Positions 1 to 4,992 of a stretch of DNA of 5,031 nucleotides are shown one piece after another. The DNA comes from Nanohaloarchaea archaeon PL-Br10_U2g5. GTDB taxonomy: Archaea; Halobacteriota; Halobacteria; Halobacteriales; Haloferacaceae. The position numbers and the translations under genes are program-made. The notes below the pieces were generated by a model. It did no database searches. It was not told the DNA's origin and saw only the letters and a program-made list of their open reading frames with translations. The DNA lies in the NCBI GenBank assembly GCA_001564205.1, contig LKMY01000159.1, positions 1-5,031 on the forward strand, read 5' to 3'. Positions within the stretch are counted from its first letter, which is position 1. Each line of letters begins with the position of its first letter.

Positions 1-2
1 CA

Positions 3-56
3 CAGCTGTCGTTCAGCGGTATCAGCACGGCGATCAACGATCCGTTTAGGGTCTGA
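3..56 (+). CDS. possible 3' end of a gene that begins left of the window
   Basis: Reading + frame 3 from base 3 gives 17 codons ending at TGA (54-56), with translation QLSFSGISTAINDPFRV. About 14 of the 17 codons end in G or C, matching the third-position bias of the definite genes here, and the peptide has a normal protein-like composition. If real, this is the C-terminus of a gene convergent with the Tat-exported protein at 99-641, leaving a 42-bp gap. The fragment is too short to assign a family. An open minus-strand frame across the same bases has a weaker third-position bias and no start codon. The call rests on codon bias alone and is tentative. Confidence 0.4.
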   Translation, partial: QLSFSGISTAINDPFRV

Positions 57-71
57 TCCTAACCTGTTAGG
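45..71. repeat. overlapping TTAGG/CCTAA dyads in the convergent gap
   Basis: Three copies of one pentamer alternate in orientation: TTAGG at 46-50, CCTAA at 58-62 and TTAGG at 67-71. The last two form a near-perfect 14-bp palindrome, CCTAAC-CT-GTTAGG (58-71). The middle arm can pair with either neighbour, so two mutually exclusive small hairpins are possible. No T-run follows on either strand, so this is not a classic U-tract terminator. It lies between the putative gene end at 56 and the stop of the minus-strand gene at 99. It could be a transcription-end structure, a protein-binding dyad or chance. Confidence 0.35.
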
Positions 72-98
72 GACGTTGTGTCGCTGACGCCGTCATAC

Positions 99-641
99 TC
101 ACTCCGTCGCTAGCGACTCGTACACGTCTTCGGCGATTGCTTCCTCGTCGAACGGGAGCGTCAACACCCCACCCCACTCTTCGTCGGTGAGCGCGTCGAC
201 CGTCGAGTCGTCCAGATTGACCCGCCTGACCTCCACCTCGTCCAGCGTCATCGACACGACAAACCCCGCCGGGTCGTCGGTGGCACCGGCGTCGCCGAGC
301 CGCGTCTGAAACGCGTCGATTCCACGGTCACTGAGCGCCACGTACACGGGGTGTTCGTCCCCCTCAGAAACGGGCCCCTGAACGTGGGCCAAATCGCGTG
401 CGTCGAACAGCTCCGCTCCGTCGTCATCGTCGCCGCTCGTATCGAGCAGCTGTGCCTCGAACGGGGCGTCGGGATCGACCGCGGCCGCCCTCTCCTCGTC
501 GTTGGCACCATCGTCCCCGTCGCCCCCGTCAGTGCCCTCGCCGCCGGCGTCGGTGACCGACGCCGCACCGGCGAACCCGACGACGCCGACCGCGCTCACG
601 GCCGCGAATCCGCCGAGCATGCCGCGTCGAGTGAGTTCCAT
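99..641 (-). CDS. Tat-exported acidic protein with SecD head-like C-terminal domain
   Basis: Hypothetical secreted protein of 180 aa. Residues 4-10 read T-R-R-G-M-L-G, a twin-arginine motif, followed by a hydrophobic stretch to about residue 27 and an Ala-rich cleavage region (AGAAS). There is no lipobox cysteine, so it is either released or held by an uncleaved signal. Residues 31-75 are an acidic Gly/Asp-rich linker. Residues 97-178 form a compact domain. Its order (V-Y-V-A-L-S-x-x-G near 99-107, an amphipathic helix, F-V-V-S-M-T-L-D-E-V-E-V near 127-138, then a strand and C-terminal helix) recalls the periplasmic head domain of SecD. That resemblance is my inference by eye; the biochemical role is unknown. 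The ATG at 641 is chosen because the next internal Met (residue 8) would remove the arginines, and because a TATA-like element sits 21-28 nt upstream. Confidence 0.85.
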   Translation of the reverse strand: MELTRRGMLGGFAAVSAVGVVGFAGAASVTDAGGEGTDGGDGDDGANDEERAAAVDPDAPFEAQLLDTSGDDDDGAELFDARDLAHVQGPVSEGDEHPVYVALSDRGIDAFQTRLGDAGATDDPAGFVVSMTLDEVEVRRVNLDDSTVDALTDEEWGGVLTLPFDEEAIAEDVYESLATE

Positions 642-661
642 GTCCGACGGTGCCCGTCGCG

Positions 662-669
662 AATAAAAA
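662..669 (-). promoter_or_regulatory. TATA-like element of the Tat-exported protein gene
   Basis: On the minus strand this reads TTTTTATT, 21-28 nt upstream of the ATG at 641. In haloarchaea a TATA box centred about 26 nt before the start codon indicates a leaderless transcript. No Shine-Dalgarno-like sequence precedes the ATG, which agrees. The same T-tract directly follows a small GGGT/ACCC hairpin (670-680), so it may also help end transcription from the upstream hydrolase gene. Confidence 0.6.
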
Positions 670-680
670 GGGTTACACCC
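662..680 (-). terminator. possible hairpin plus T-tract downstream of the hydrolase gene
   Basis: On the minus strand a 4-bp stem (GGGT-GTA-ACCC, 680 to 670) is immediately followed by TTTTTATT. It lies 53 nt past the hydrolase stop codon. Archaeal termination needs mainly a U-tract, so this could stop read-through, but the stem is short and the T-tract is also well placed as the next gene's TATA element. A second weak inverted repeat, TCGAT/ATCGA (712-716 and 722-726), lies 6 nt beyond the stop without a T-run. Confidence 0.3.
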
Positions 681-732
681 CGATTAACGCGACTGATAAT
701 CCCGGGCGGTATCGATGCCAGATCGACGCTCC

Positions 733-1308
733 TCACGCGTCGAACGCCACGGTCCCGTGAGTCGTCACCTCGCCGAACAGCCAGTCGGCGTGGTCGACGG
801 CGTACTCGCGGTGGCCTTCAGTGATGTAGCCGAGGGCGTCCTCGATCACCACCGGTCGATAATCCCGGAGCCCGGCGCTGCCCGCCGTGTGGAGCACGCA
901 AACGTTCGCGAGGGTCCCACAGATCAGGAGGTCGTCGATTCCGCGAGCGTCGAGGTATCCCTCCAGCTCCGTTTGGTGGAACGCGTCGTACGTGTGCTTC
1001 TCGACGACGTGGTCGTCCTCACGAACGTCGATCTCATCGATGAGCTCGGCGTCCCACGACCCCTCGGTGACGTGCTCGCCCCATCTGTCGAACTCGTCGT
1101 AGTAATGCGCGTCGTCGAACTGTTCCGGCGGGTGAACGTCTCGAGTGTACACGACGGTCGCCCCGGCCTCGCGAGCACGGTCGATGAGAGCGACGACGGG
1201 ATCGATCGCCGCTTCACTCGGCTCCGCGTAGAGACTCCCGCTCGGATGACAGAACCCGTTCTGCATGTCGACGACGATCAGCGCTGTCTCGGTCGGATCG
1301 TACGGCAT
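733..1308 (-). CDS. pncA: isochorismatase-superfamily cysteine hydrolase, probable nicotinamidase
   Basis: Predicted cytosolic enzyme of 191 aa, probably converting nicotinamide to nicotinate and ammonia. The fold's catalytic triad is visible: Asp14 in I-V-V-D-M-Q-N-G-F, Lys104 in V-E-K-H-T-Y-D-A-F, and Cys137 in G-T-L-A-N-V-C-V. Metal-ligand candidates typical of nicotinamidases are Asp57 and His59 (R-D-V-H-P) and His79 (G-E-H-V), with His68 as a further possibility. Family-typical TA (141-142) follows the cysteine. The length fits the family. The ATG at 1308 is chosen because the upstream ATG at 1347 would add 13 residues across the TATA-like element and break the usual short N-terminus. 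The nearby nicotinate phosphoribosyltransferase gene supports nicotinamide as substrate. Other cysteine hydrolases of this superfamily share the triad, so the superfamily call is near certain and the substrate less so. Confidence 0.9.
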   Translation of the reverse strand: MPYDPTETALIVVDMQNGFCHPSGSLYAEPSEAAIDPVVALIDRAREAGATVVYTRDVHPPEQFDDAHYYDEFDRWGEHVTEGSWDAELIDEIDVREDDHVVEKHTYDAFHQTELEGYLDARGIDDLLICGTLANVCVLHTAGSAGLRDYRPVVIEDALGYITEGHREYAVDHADWLFGEVTTHGTVAFDA

Positions 1309-1333
1309 GATCGAGCCTTGGGCGCCCGGACTC

Positions 1334-1338
1334 AAAAA
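1334..1338 (-). promoter_or_regulatory. TATA-like element of the cysteine hydrolase gene
   Basis: The minus strand reads CCTTTTTGAG here, with the T-run 26-30 nt upstream of the ATG at 1308. This is the expected distance for a leaderless haloarchaeal transcript, and no Shine-Dalgarno-like sequence lies before the ATG. The position also argues against the longer start at 1347, which would place the element inside the coding region. Confidence 0.5.
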
Positions 1339-1362
1339 GGCGAACACGCACCGGCAAACTAC

Positions 1363-1367
1363 TTATT
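1363..1367 (+). promoter_or_regulatory. TATA-like element of the surface protein gene
   Basis: CTTATTCG, with TTATT at 1363-1367, lies 22-26 nt upstream of the ATG at 1389, preceded by an A-rich CAAACT that could act as the TFB recognition element. The spacing fits a leaderless transcript. The element is back to back with the hydrolase promoter in an 80-bp gap (1309-1388), with only 24 bp between the two T/A-rich cores, so the two promoters could compete for TBP/TFB or share an operator. Confidence 0.5.
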
Positions 1368-1388
1368 CGGTCGGCCGTAATCGCTCCT

Positions 1389-3122
1389 ATGCGACGGGTT
1401 CTCACCCTCCCGCTCGGGATCGCTTTGCTCACCCTTCTGCTCGCCGTGGGCGGGGTTTCCGCGGGTGGGGTCGCTGCGGATGAGGTCGCAACAGGCGGCG
1501 TCGGCGACGCCACGCACAGCGTGACAACCGACGAGTGTGAGGTCGGCGACGGCACCGAACTGATCGGCTGTTGGAACGGCGTCCACTACGCGGAGGACCC
1601 GGGATTCAACCAGAGCGACGGACTGGCCGACGACGAACTCGAACGGCTCACCCACCTCACGATGGCCCGCGTCGAACACCTTCGCGAACGACCGTTCCAG
1701 GCGGAGGTCCCGGTCGAGACGGTCACGCGGTCCGAGTTTGCAGACGACACGGCCGGCGGATCCGACGGCGACGACGCGTTCCAGCGCTGGAACGACCAAG
1801 TGTGGAAGGCGCTGTTCGTGGTCGGCGAAGACGAGGCGTCAGGCGACGCGATAAACGCGGTGTTCGGCGGTGCTGTCTCCGGATTCTACTCGCCGGCAGA
1901 GGAGCGAGTCGTCCTCGTCGTCGACGAGGGCGAGACGCTCCAGGTGAGCGAGCTAACGCTCGCACACGAGGTCGGGCATGCGATGCAAGACCAGTACCAC
2001 GACCTTGCCGATCCCCGGTATCTCGGTGACACACAGGATGCCGACCTCGCAGTCGACGGAATCGTCGAGGGCGAGGTGGTCTACCTCGAAGAGCTGTACG
2101 ACGAGCGGTGTGAGGACGACTGGACCTGCCTCGACGAGCCCGACGCCGGTGGCGGCGACGGTGGTGCGCCTCCGGACGGATTCAATTTCGGTATTCTCCA
2201 GACCGTGCTGCAGCCGTACTCCGACGGCGTGCCCTACGTCGCCGAGCTCGTCGACGAGGACGGCTGGGACGCGGTCGACGCGGCGATGGACGAGCCACCC
2301 GAGACGACCGCCGAAGTGATCCACCGGAACCCGGAGTACGAGACCCGCGATGTCGAGTTCGAAGACACCGCGACGGGCGGGTGGGAGACCTACGAGGGCC
2401 AGGGCGTCGACGGTGCCGAGACGGCTGGCGAGGCGTCGATGTTCGTCATGTTCTGGTACCAGGCGTTCGAGTACGACCACCCGGTTCTCGACCCGTCCGC
2501 CAGCGTCGCGGAGAACGTTCGGATTCACACGCAGCCCGACACGGAGCTCCGGACGCGGGCGGCGTACAACTACGCCCACGAGGCGACTGACGGCTGGGCC
2601 GGCGACGAGCTGTACCCGTACCGGAACGGCGACGTCGATGGGGACAGCGATGGTGCGGAGAGCGACACCGACGGCGGCGACGGCTACGTCTGGGTGACGG
2701 AGTGGCAGACCCCGGAAGACGCGGCCCAGTTCCACGAGACGTACCTCCGAATGCTGACCGCCCACGGCGACGATGCCCACGAGCCGGGCGAGGTGTACGC
2801 GATCGACGACGGCGACTTCCGCGGCGCGTACGGCGTCGAGCGCGAGAACACCACGGTGACGATCGCACACGCTCCCGAACCGGCCGACGTGCTGGATCTC
2901 CGTCCCGAGGCCGACCTCGCGCTTCCGTCGAGCGACGGCGCTACCGACGAAATCGGCGGCGACGAGATCGACGGAATTGACGCCGACGGCGGCGACGAAC
3001 CAAGCGGTTCGGTCGCTTCGGACGACACTTCATCCGGTGAGGCGCCCGGATTCGGTGTCGCCGTCGCTCTCGTCGGGCTGATCGCGGCGGTCTCGCTGCT
3101 CGTGCGACGGTCTCAGTCGTAA
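1389..3122 (+). CDS. PGF-CTERM surface protein with HEVGH metallopeptidase motif (Hvo_1808-type)
   Basis: Secreted, membrane/S-layer-associated protein of 577 aa. Residues 1-30 are a Sec-type signal (M-R-R, then a Leu/Ala/Val core, then Ala/Gly). Residues 189-204 carry L-T-L-A-H-E-V-G-H-A-M-Q-D-Q-Y-H, where His193, Glu194 and His197 form an HExxH zinc site. D-G-I-V-E-G-E (223-229) supplies a glutamate (probably Glu227) as third ligand, as in gluzincin-like families with an 'HE..H..QDQ ... EG' layout. Four cysteines lie in two close pairs (50/61 and 241/247), likely disulfides outside the cell. Possible N-glycosylation sequons are N74-Q-S and N487-T-T. An acidic Asp/Gly/Ser linker (about 512-550) leads to the Pro553-Gly554-Phe555 tripeptide, a hydrophobic helix (556-572) and Arg-Arg, the signature for archaeosortase A processing. 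The family name is from memory. Peptidase activity and substrate are inferred. Confidence 0.88.
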   Translation: MRRVLTLPLGIALLTLLLAVGGVSAGGVAADEVATGGVGDATHSVTTDECEVGDGTELIGCWNGVHYAEDPGFNQSDGLADDELERLTHLTMARVEHLRERPFQAEVPVETVTRSEFADDTAGGSDGDDAFQRWNDQVWKALFVVGEDEASGDAINAVFGGAVSGFYSPAEERVVLVVDEGETLQVSELTLAHEVGHAMQDQYHDLADPRYLGDTQDADLAVDGIVEGEVVYLEELYDERCEDDWTCLDEPDAGGGDGGAPPDGFNFGILQTVLQPYSDGVPYVAELVDEDGWDAVDAAMDEPPETTAEVIHRNPEYETRDVEFEDTATGGWETYEGQGVDGAETAGEASMFVMFWYQAFEYDHPVLDPSASVAENVRIHTQPDTELRTRAAYNYAHEATDGWAGDELYPYRNGDVDGDSDGAESDTDGGDGYVWVTEWQTPEDAAQFHETYLRMLTAHGDDAHEPGEVYAIDDGDFRGAYGVERENTTVTIAHAPEPADVLDLRPEADLALPSSDGATDEIGGDEIDGIDADGGDEPSGSVASDDTSSGEAPGFGVAVALVGLIAAVSLLVRRSQS

Positions 3123-3135
3123 CCACCCGAAGACT

Positions 3136-3163
3136 CCGAACCGGCGACTCGGTTGGCTTTTTC
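3136..3163 (+). terminator. hairpin plus T-tract after the surface protein gene
   Basis: Starting 13 nt after the stop codon, AACCG (3139-3143) pairs with CGGTT (3150-3154) around a 6-nt loop. CC (3136-3137) and GG (3155-3156) extend the stem past one bulged G. TTTTT follows at 3158-3162. This resembles an intrinsic terminator and suits archaeal U-tract termination. It would separate the surface protein from the nicotinate phosphoribosyltransferase, although read-through is possible because the gap is only 65 bp. Confidence 0.5.
3157..3163 (+). promoter_or_regulatory. possible TATA-like element of the phosphoribosyltransferase gene
   Basis: CTTTTTC lies 25-31 nt upstream of the ATG at 3188, the distance expected of a TATA box on a leaderless haloarchaeal transcript, and no Shine-Dalgarno-like sequence precedes the ATG. 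It is a degenerate match (all T, no A) and is also the T-tract of the putative terminator, so its role as a promoter is uncertain. Confidence 0.35.
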
Positions 3164-3187
3164 TCCCCGGCGAGCACACACTCACGT

Positions 3188-4351
3188 ATGACCGAGTTCG
3201 ATATCGTCGACGCGGCCGCGATCCGCAATGGCCGGGCGACCGACGCCTACTTCGAGCGGACCGAGACCGCCCTGCGACACGCGGAGAAGAACCCTCGCGT
3301 CGTCGCAGAGGTGACTGCCGATCAGTTTCCCGACGGCGACTTCGAGCTGTTCGCCGGCCTAGAGAACGCGGTCGCGCTGCTCGAAGGCCGCGACGTCGAC
3401 GTCGATACGATCCCCGAGGGTCGGCTGTTCGACGGCGGCCCAGTGATGCGAATCGAGGGCCCGTATCTCTCGTTTGCGCGGTTCGAGACCTCCCTTTTAG
3501 GATTCCTTTCACACGCCTCGGGTATCGCGACCGCTGCGCTCGACTGCCGCGTCGCTGCGCCGAACTCACAGGTGCTCTCTTTCGGCGCCCGTCACGTGCA
3601 TCCCGCCATGGCCGCGACAGTCGAGCGCTCGGCGCTCGCGGCGGGGTTTGACGGGTTCTCGCACGTCGCCGCCGGCGACGTCATCGGCCGGGAGGCGTCG
3701 GGAACGATGCCGCACGCGCTCACCATCTGCTTCGGCCGCGGCGAACAGGAAGCCGCGTGGCGCGCCTTCGACGAGGGCGTCGACGAGGCGATTCCACGAA
3801 TCGCTTTATGCGATACGTACACCGACGAGGTCGACGAAGTCCTCCGAGCGGTCGAGACGCTCGGCGAGCGGATCGACGGTGTTCGACTCGATACGACCGG
3901 GTCGCGCCGCGGCGACTTCCGACACATCGTCCGGGAGATTCAGTGGGAGCTCGACGTCCGGGGGTACGAGGATGTCGACGTGTACGTCTCGGGCGGCCTC
4001 GGCCCTGCGGACCTCCGAGCGCTCCGGGACGTCGTCGACGGCTTCGGCGTCGGCGGCCACGTCTCGAACGCTGACCCGGTCGACTTCGCGCTCGACATCG
4101 TCGCGGTCGACGGGAACCCTGCCGCCAAGCGCGGCAAACTCTCGGGCGCCAAAGCCGTGTACCGCACCGCCGACGGTGCACATGCGGTCGGGCTGGCCGA
4201 CAGACGGGCTCCCGAAGCCGGCGAATCGCTCATGGAGCCGGTGCTCCGTGACGGCGACCTCGTCGATGGGGCGGAGACGCTGTTCGACCTCGACGCGGCG
4301 ACGGAACGATCACTCGCCGACGCGGATGCGGTCGGCTACGAGGCGGAGTGA
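3188..4351 (+). CDS. pncB: nicotinate phosphoribosyltransferase (archaeal type)
   Basis: Cytosolic type II phosphoribosyltransferase of 387 aa. It joins nicotinate and PRPP, with ATP hydrolysis, into nicotinate mononucleotide, the committed step of NAD salvage by the Preiss-Handler route. Visible signatures are T-D-A-Y-F-E-R-T near the N-terminus (18-25), S-F-G-A-R-H-V-H-P-A (131-140), G-T-M-P-H-A-L (172-178), V-R-L-D-T-T-G-S-R-R-G-D-F (232-243), V-S-G-G-L (267-271, phosphate binding) and G-V-G-G-H-V-S (287-293). The C-terminal segment has K-R-G-K-L-S-G-A-K-A-V-Y-R (314-326), typical of archaeal members, but no cysteine follows it, unlike the zinc-knuckle domain described for the Thermoplasma enzyme. 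The start at 3188 gives the family's short N-terminus. The nicotinamidase candidate at 733-1308 would supply the substrate. The pncB symbol is used in the functional sense; archaeal enzymes are distant from bacterial PncB. Confidence 0.93.
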   Translation: MTEFDIVDAAAIRNGRATDAYFERTETALRHAEKNPRVVAEVTADQFPDGDFELFAGLENAVALLEGRDVDVDTIPEGRLFDGGPVMRIEGPYLSFARFETSLLGFLSHASGIATAALDCRVAAPNSQVLSFGARHVHPAMAATVERSALAAGFDGFSHVAAGDVIGREASGTMPHALTICFGRGEQEAAWRAFDEGVDEAIPRIALCDTYTDEVDEVLRAVETLGERIDGVRLDTTGSRRGDFRHIVREIQWELDVRGYEDVDVYVSGGLGPADLRALRDVVDGFGVGGHVSNADPVDFALDIVAVDGNPAAKRGKLSGAKAVYRTADGAHAVGLADRRAPEAGESLMEPVLRDGDLVDGAETLFDLDAATERSLADADAVGYEAE

Positions 4352-4380
4352 GTCAGTATAAACGGGGGCGGGGAGACGGT
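4352..4380. other. 29-bp convergent gap
   Basis: The phosphoribosyltransferase (stop at 4349-4351) and the AMMECR1-like gene (stop at 4381-4383) converge here. The gap holds an A/T-rich GTATAAAC (4357-4364) followed by a G-rich GGGGGCGGGG run. On the minus strand the order is C-rich then TTTATAC, a possible weak U-rich end for the AMMECR1 transcript. There is no stem-loop I can support, so the 3' ends of the two transcripts probably overlap. Confidence 0.4.
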
Positions 4381-4983
4381 TTACAGCTCTTCGACGGCGC
4401 CGCCGTCGGCGCGCTCTCGGAACACCTGTCCCTCGATGAGCGTTACCATCGCCTCTTCGTCCTCCCACGCGGTCGGAGAGAGCTTCGCTTTCCGGCAGGC
4501 GCGCGAGAGGAACTCGGCGCCGGACCAGCCGTTCTCAACCGGGACCGTCGGGTATAACCAGCCGTGGGAGTTGCCGCCGTCGACGGCGATGCCGTGAGTA
4601 CCGATCTTCAGGTCGGCGAGCGGGTCGTTGGTGAGCACCGTGTTCGAGACGACGAACACGGAGACGGTGATGTTGTCGAGCTCTTTCGGTTCGACCTCGG
4701 AGCCGCAGGAATCGCCGGAAGCCGCTTTTATCGCGGCCTCGACGATCGCGTGACCGAGCTGATCGGATGTCTCCCACGCGCCGGCACAGCCGCGGAGTCG
4801 CCCCCGGCCTCGGGTGGATTCGATGCGGACGAACGCGCCCGTTCTGGCGTAGAACGCCTCCCGCATGCTCCCGGGTTGTTCACGTTGTCCGTGTCGGACG
4901 AACGACTCGACCGCCTCCCGCGCGAGTTCGACCGCTCGTGCACCGTCGTCGTACGACAGCTGAACGGTCTGAGCCTCGGACAT
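4381..4983 (-). CDS. AMMECR1 / TIGR00296 family protein
   Basis: Conserved protein of 200 aa from the AMMECR1 family, found in archaea, many bacteria and eukaryotes; no transmembrane segment or signal is visible, so it is probably cytosolic. The hallmark L-R-G-C-[IV]-G appears as L-R-G-C-A-G (63-68) after the strand F-V-R-I. Further family features follow: an Ala-rich helix (79-89), E-L-x-x-I-T-V-S-V-F (101-110), a G-I-A-V-D-G-G turn (131-137), G-W-L-Y-P-x-V-P-V-E-N-G-W (141-153) and F-L-x-x-A-C-R-K-A-K-L-x-x-x-A-W (158-173). Length is typical. In some genomes the family accompanies Memo-like proteins and radical SAM enzymes (AmmeMemoRadiSam), but neither is visible here. Its molecular function is not established. 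The start at 4983 is supported by an AGGAG 4 nt upstream. It is convergent to the phosphoribosyltransferase, so no operon link is implied. Confidence 0.93.
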   Translation of the reverse strand: MSEAQTVQLSYDDGARAVELAREAVESFVRHGQREQPGSMREAFYARTGAFVRIESTRGRGRLRGCAGAWETSDQLGHAIVEAAIKAASGDSCGSEVEPKELDNITVSVFVVSNTVLTNDPLADLKIGTHGIAVDGGNSHGWLYPTVPVENGWSGAEFLSRACRKAKLSPTAWEDEEAMVTLIEGQVFRERADGGAVEEL

Positions 4984-4987
4984 GATA

Positions 4988-4992
4988 CTCCT
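4988..4992 (-). promoter_or_regulatory. Shine-Dalgarno sequence of the AMMECR1-family gene
   Basis: The minus strand reads AAAGGAGTATC before the ATG at 4983, so AGGAG lies 4 nt upstream and complements the archaeal 16S rRNA 3' end (CCUCCU core). It is the only clear ribosome binding site in the window and fixes this start. It implies a leadered transcript, or one extending from an upstream gene beyond the right edge. No convincing TATA box is visible in the 48 bp up to the window end. Confidence 0.6.

Noticed and set aside
351..824. 157-codon open frame on the + strand
   Set aside because: It runs antisense through the Tat-exported protein and into the hydrolase gene, is Arg-rich at its end, and crosses the TATA-like element at 662-669.
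1309..1347. 13-residue N-terminal extension of the cysteine hydrolase from the ATG at 1347
   Set aside because: It would bury the TATA-like element in coding sequence, and the family normally begins a few residues before the I-V-V-D-M-Q strand, as the start at 1308 does.
715..1380. 221-codon open frame on the + strand
   Set aside because: It is antisense to the cysteine hydrolase, whose catalytic triad is intact. Its translation shows no recognisable domain, and long antisense frames are expected in high-GC DNA with strong codon bias.
1953..2870. 305-codon open frame on the - strand inside the surface protein gene
   Set aside because: It is fully antisense to the HEVGH protein. Its Val/Arg/Leu-rich composition lacks the acidic bias of the real proteins, and it matches no family I know.
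2941..3045. Repeated GACGGCGGCGACG-like sequence as a possible DNA repeat array
   Set aside because: It encodes the acidic Asp/Gly linker before the PGF anchor. The repetition follows from codon bias on a low-complexity peptide, not from a separate repeat element.
3806..4183. 125-codon open frame on the - strand
   Set aside because: It is antisense to the conserved core of the phosphoribosyltransferase. Its acidic look is the usual mirror-frame effect of GAC/GTC-rich codons.
4357..4376. G-rich run beside a TATA-like sequence in the convergent gap, considered as a promoter or quadruplex
   Set aside because: There is no gene downstream in the right orientation at a suitable distance, and there are too few G-tracts for a standard four-tract quadruplex.
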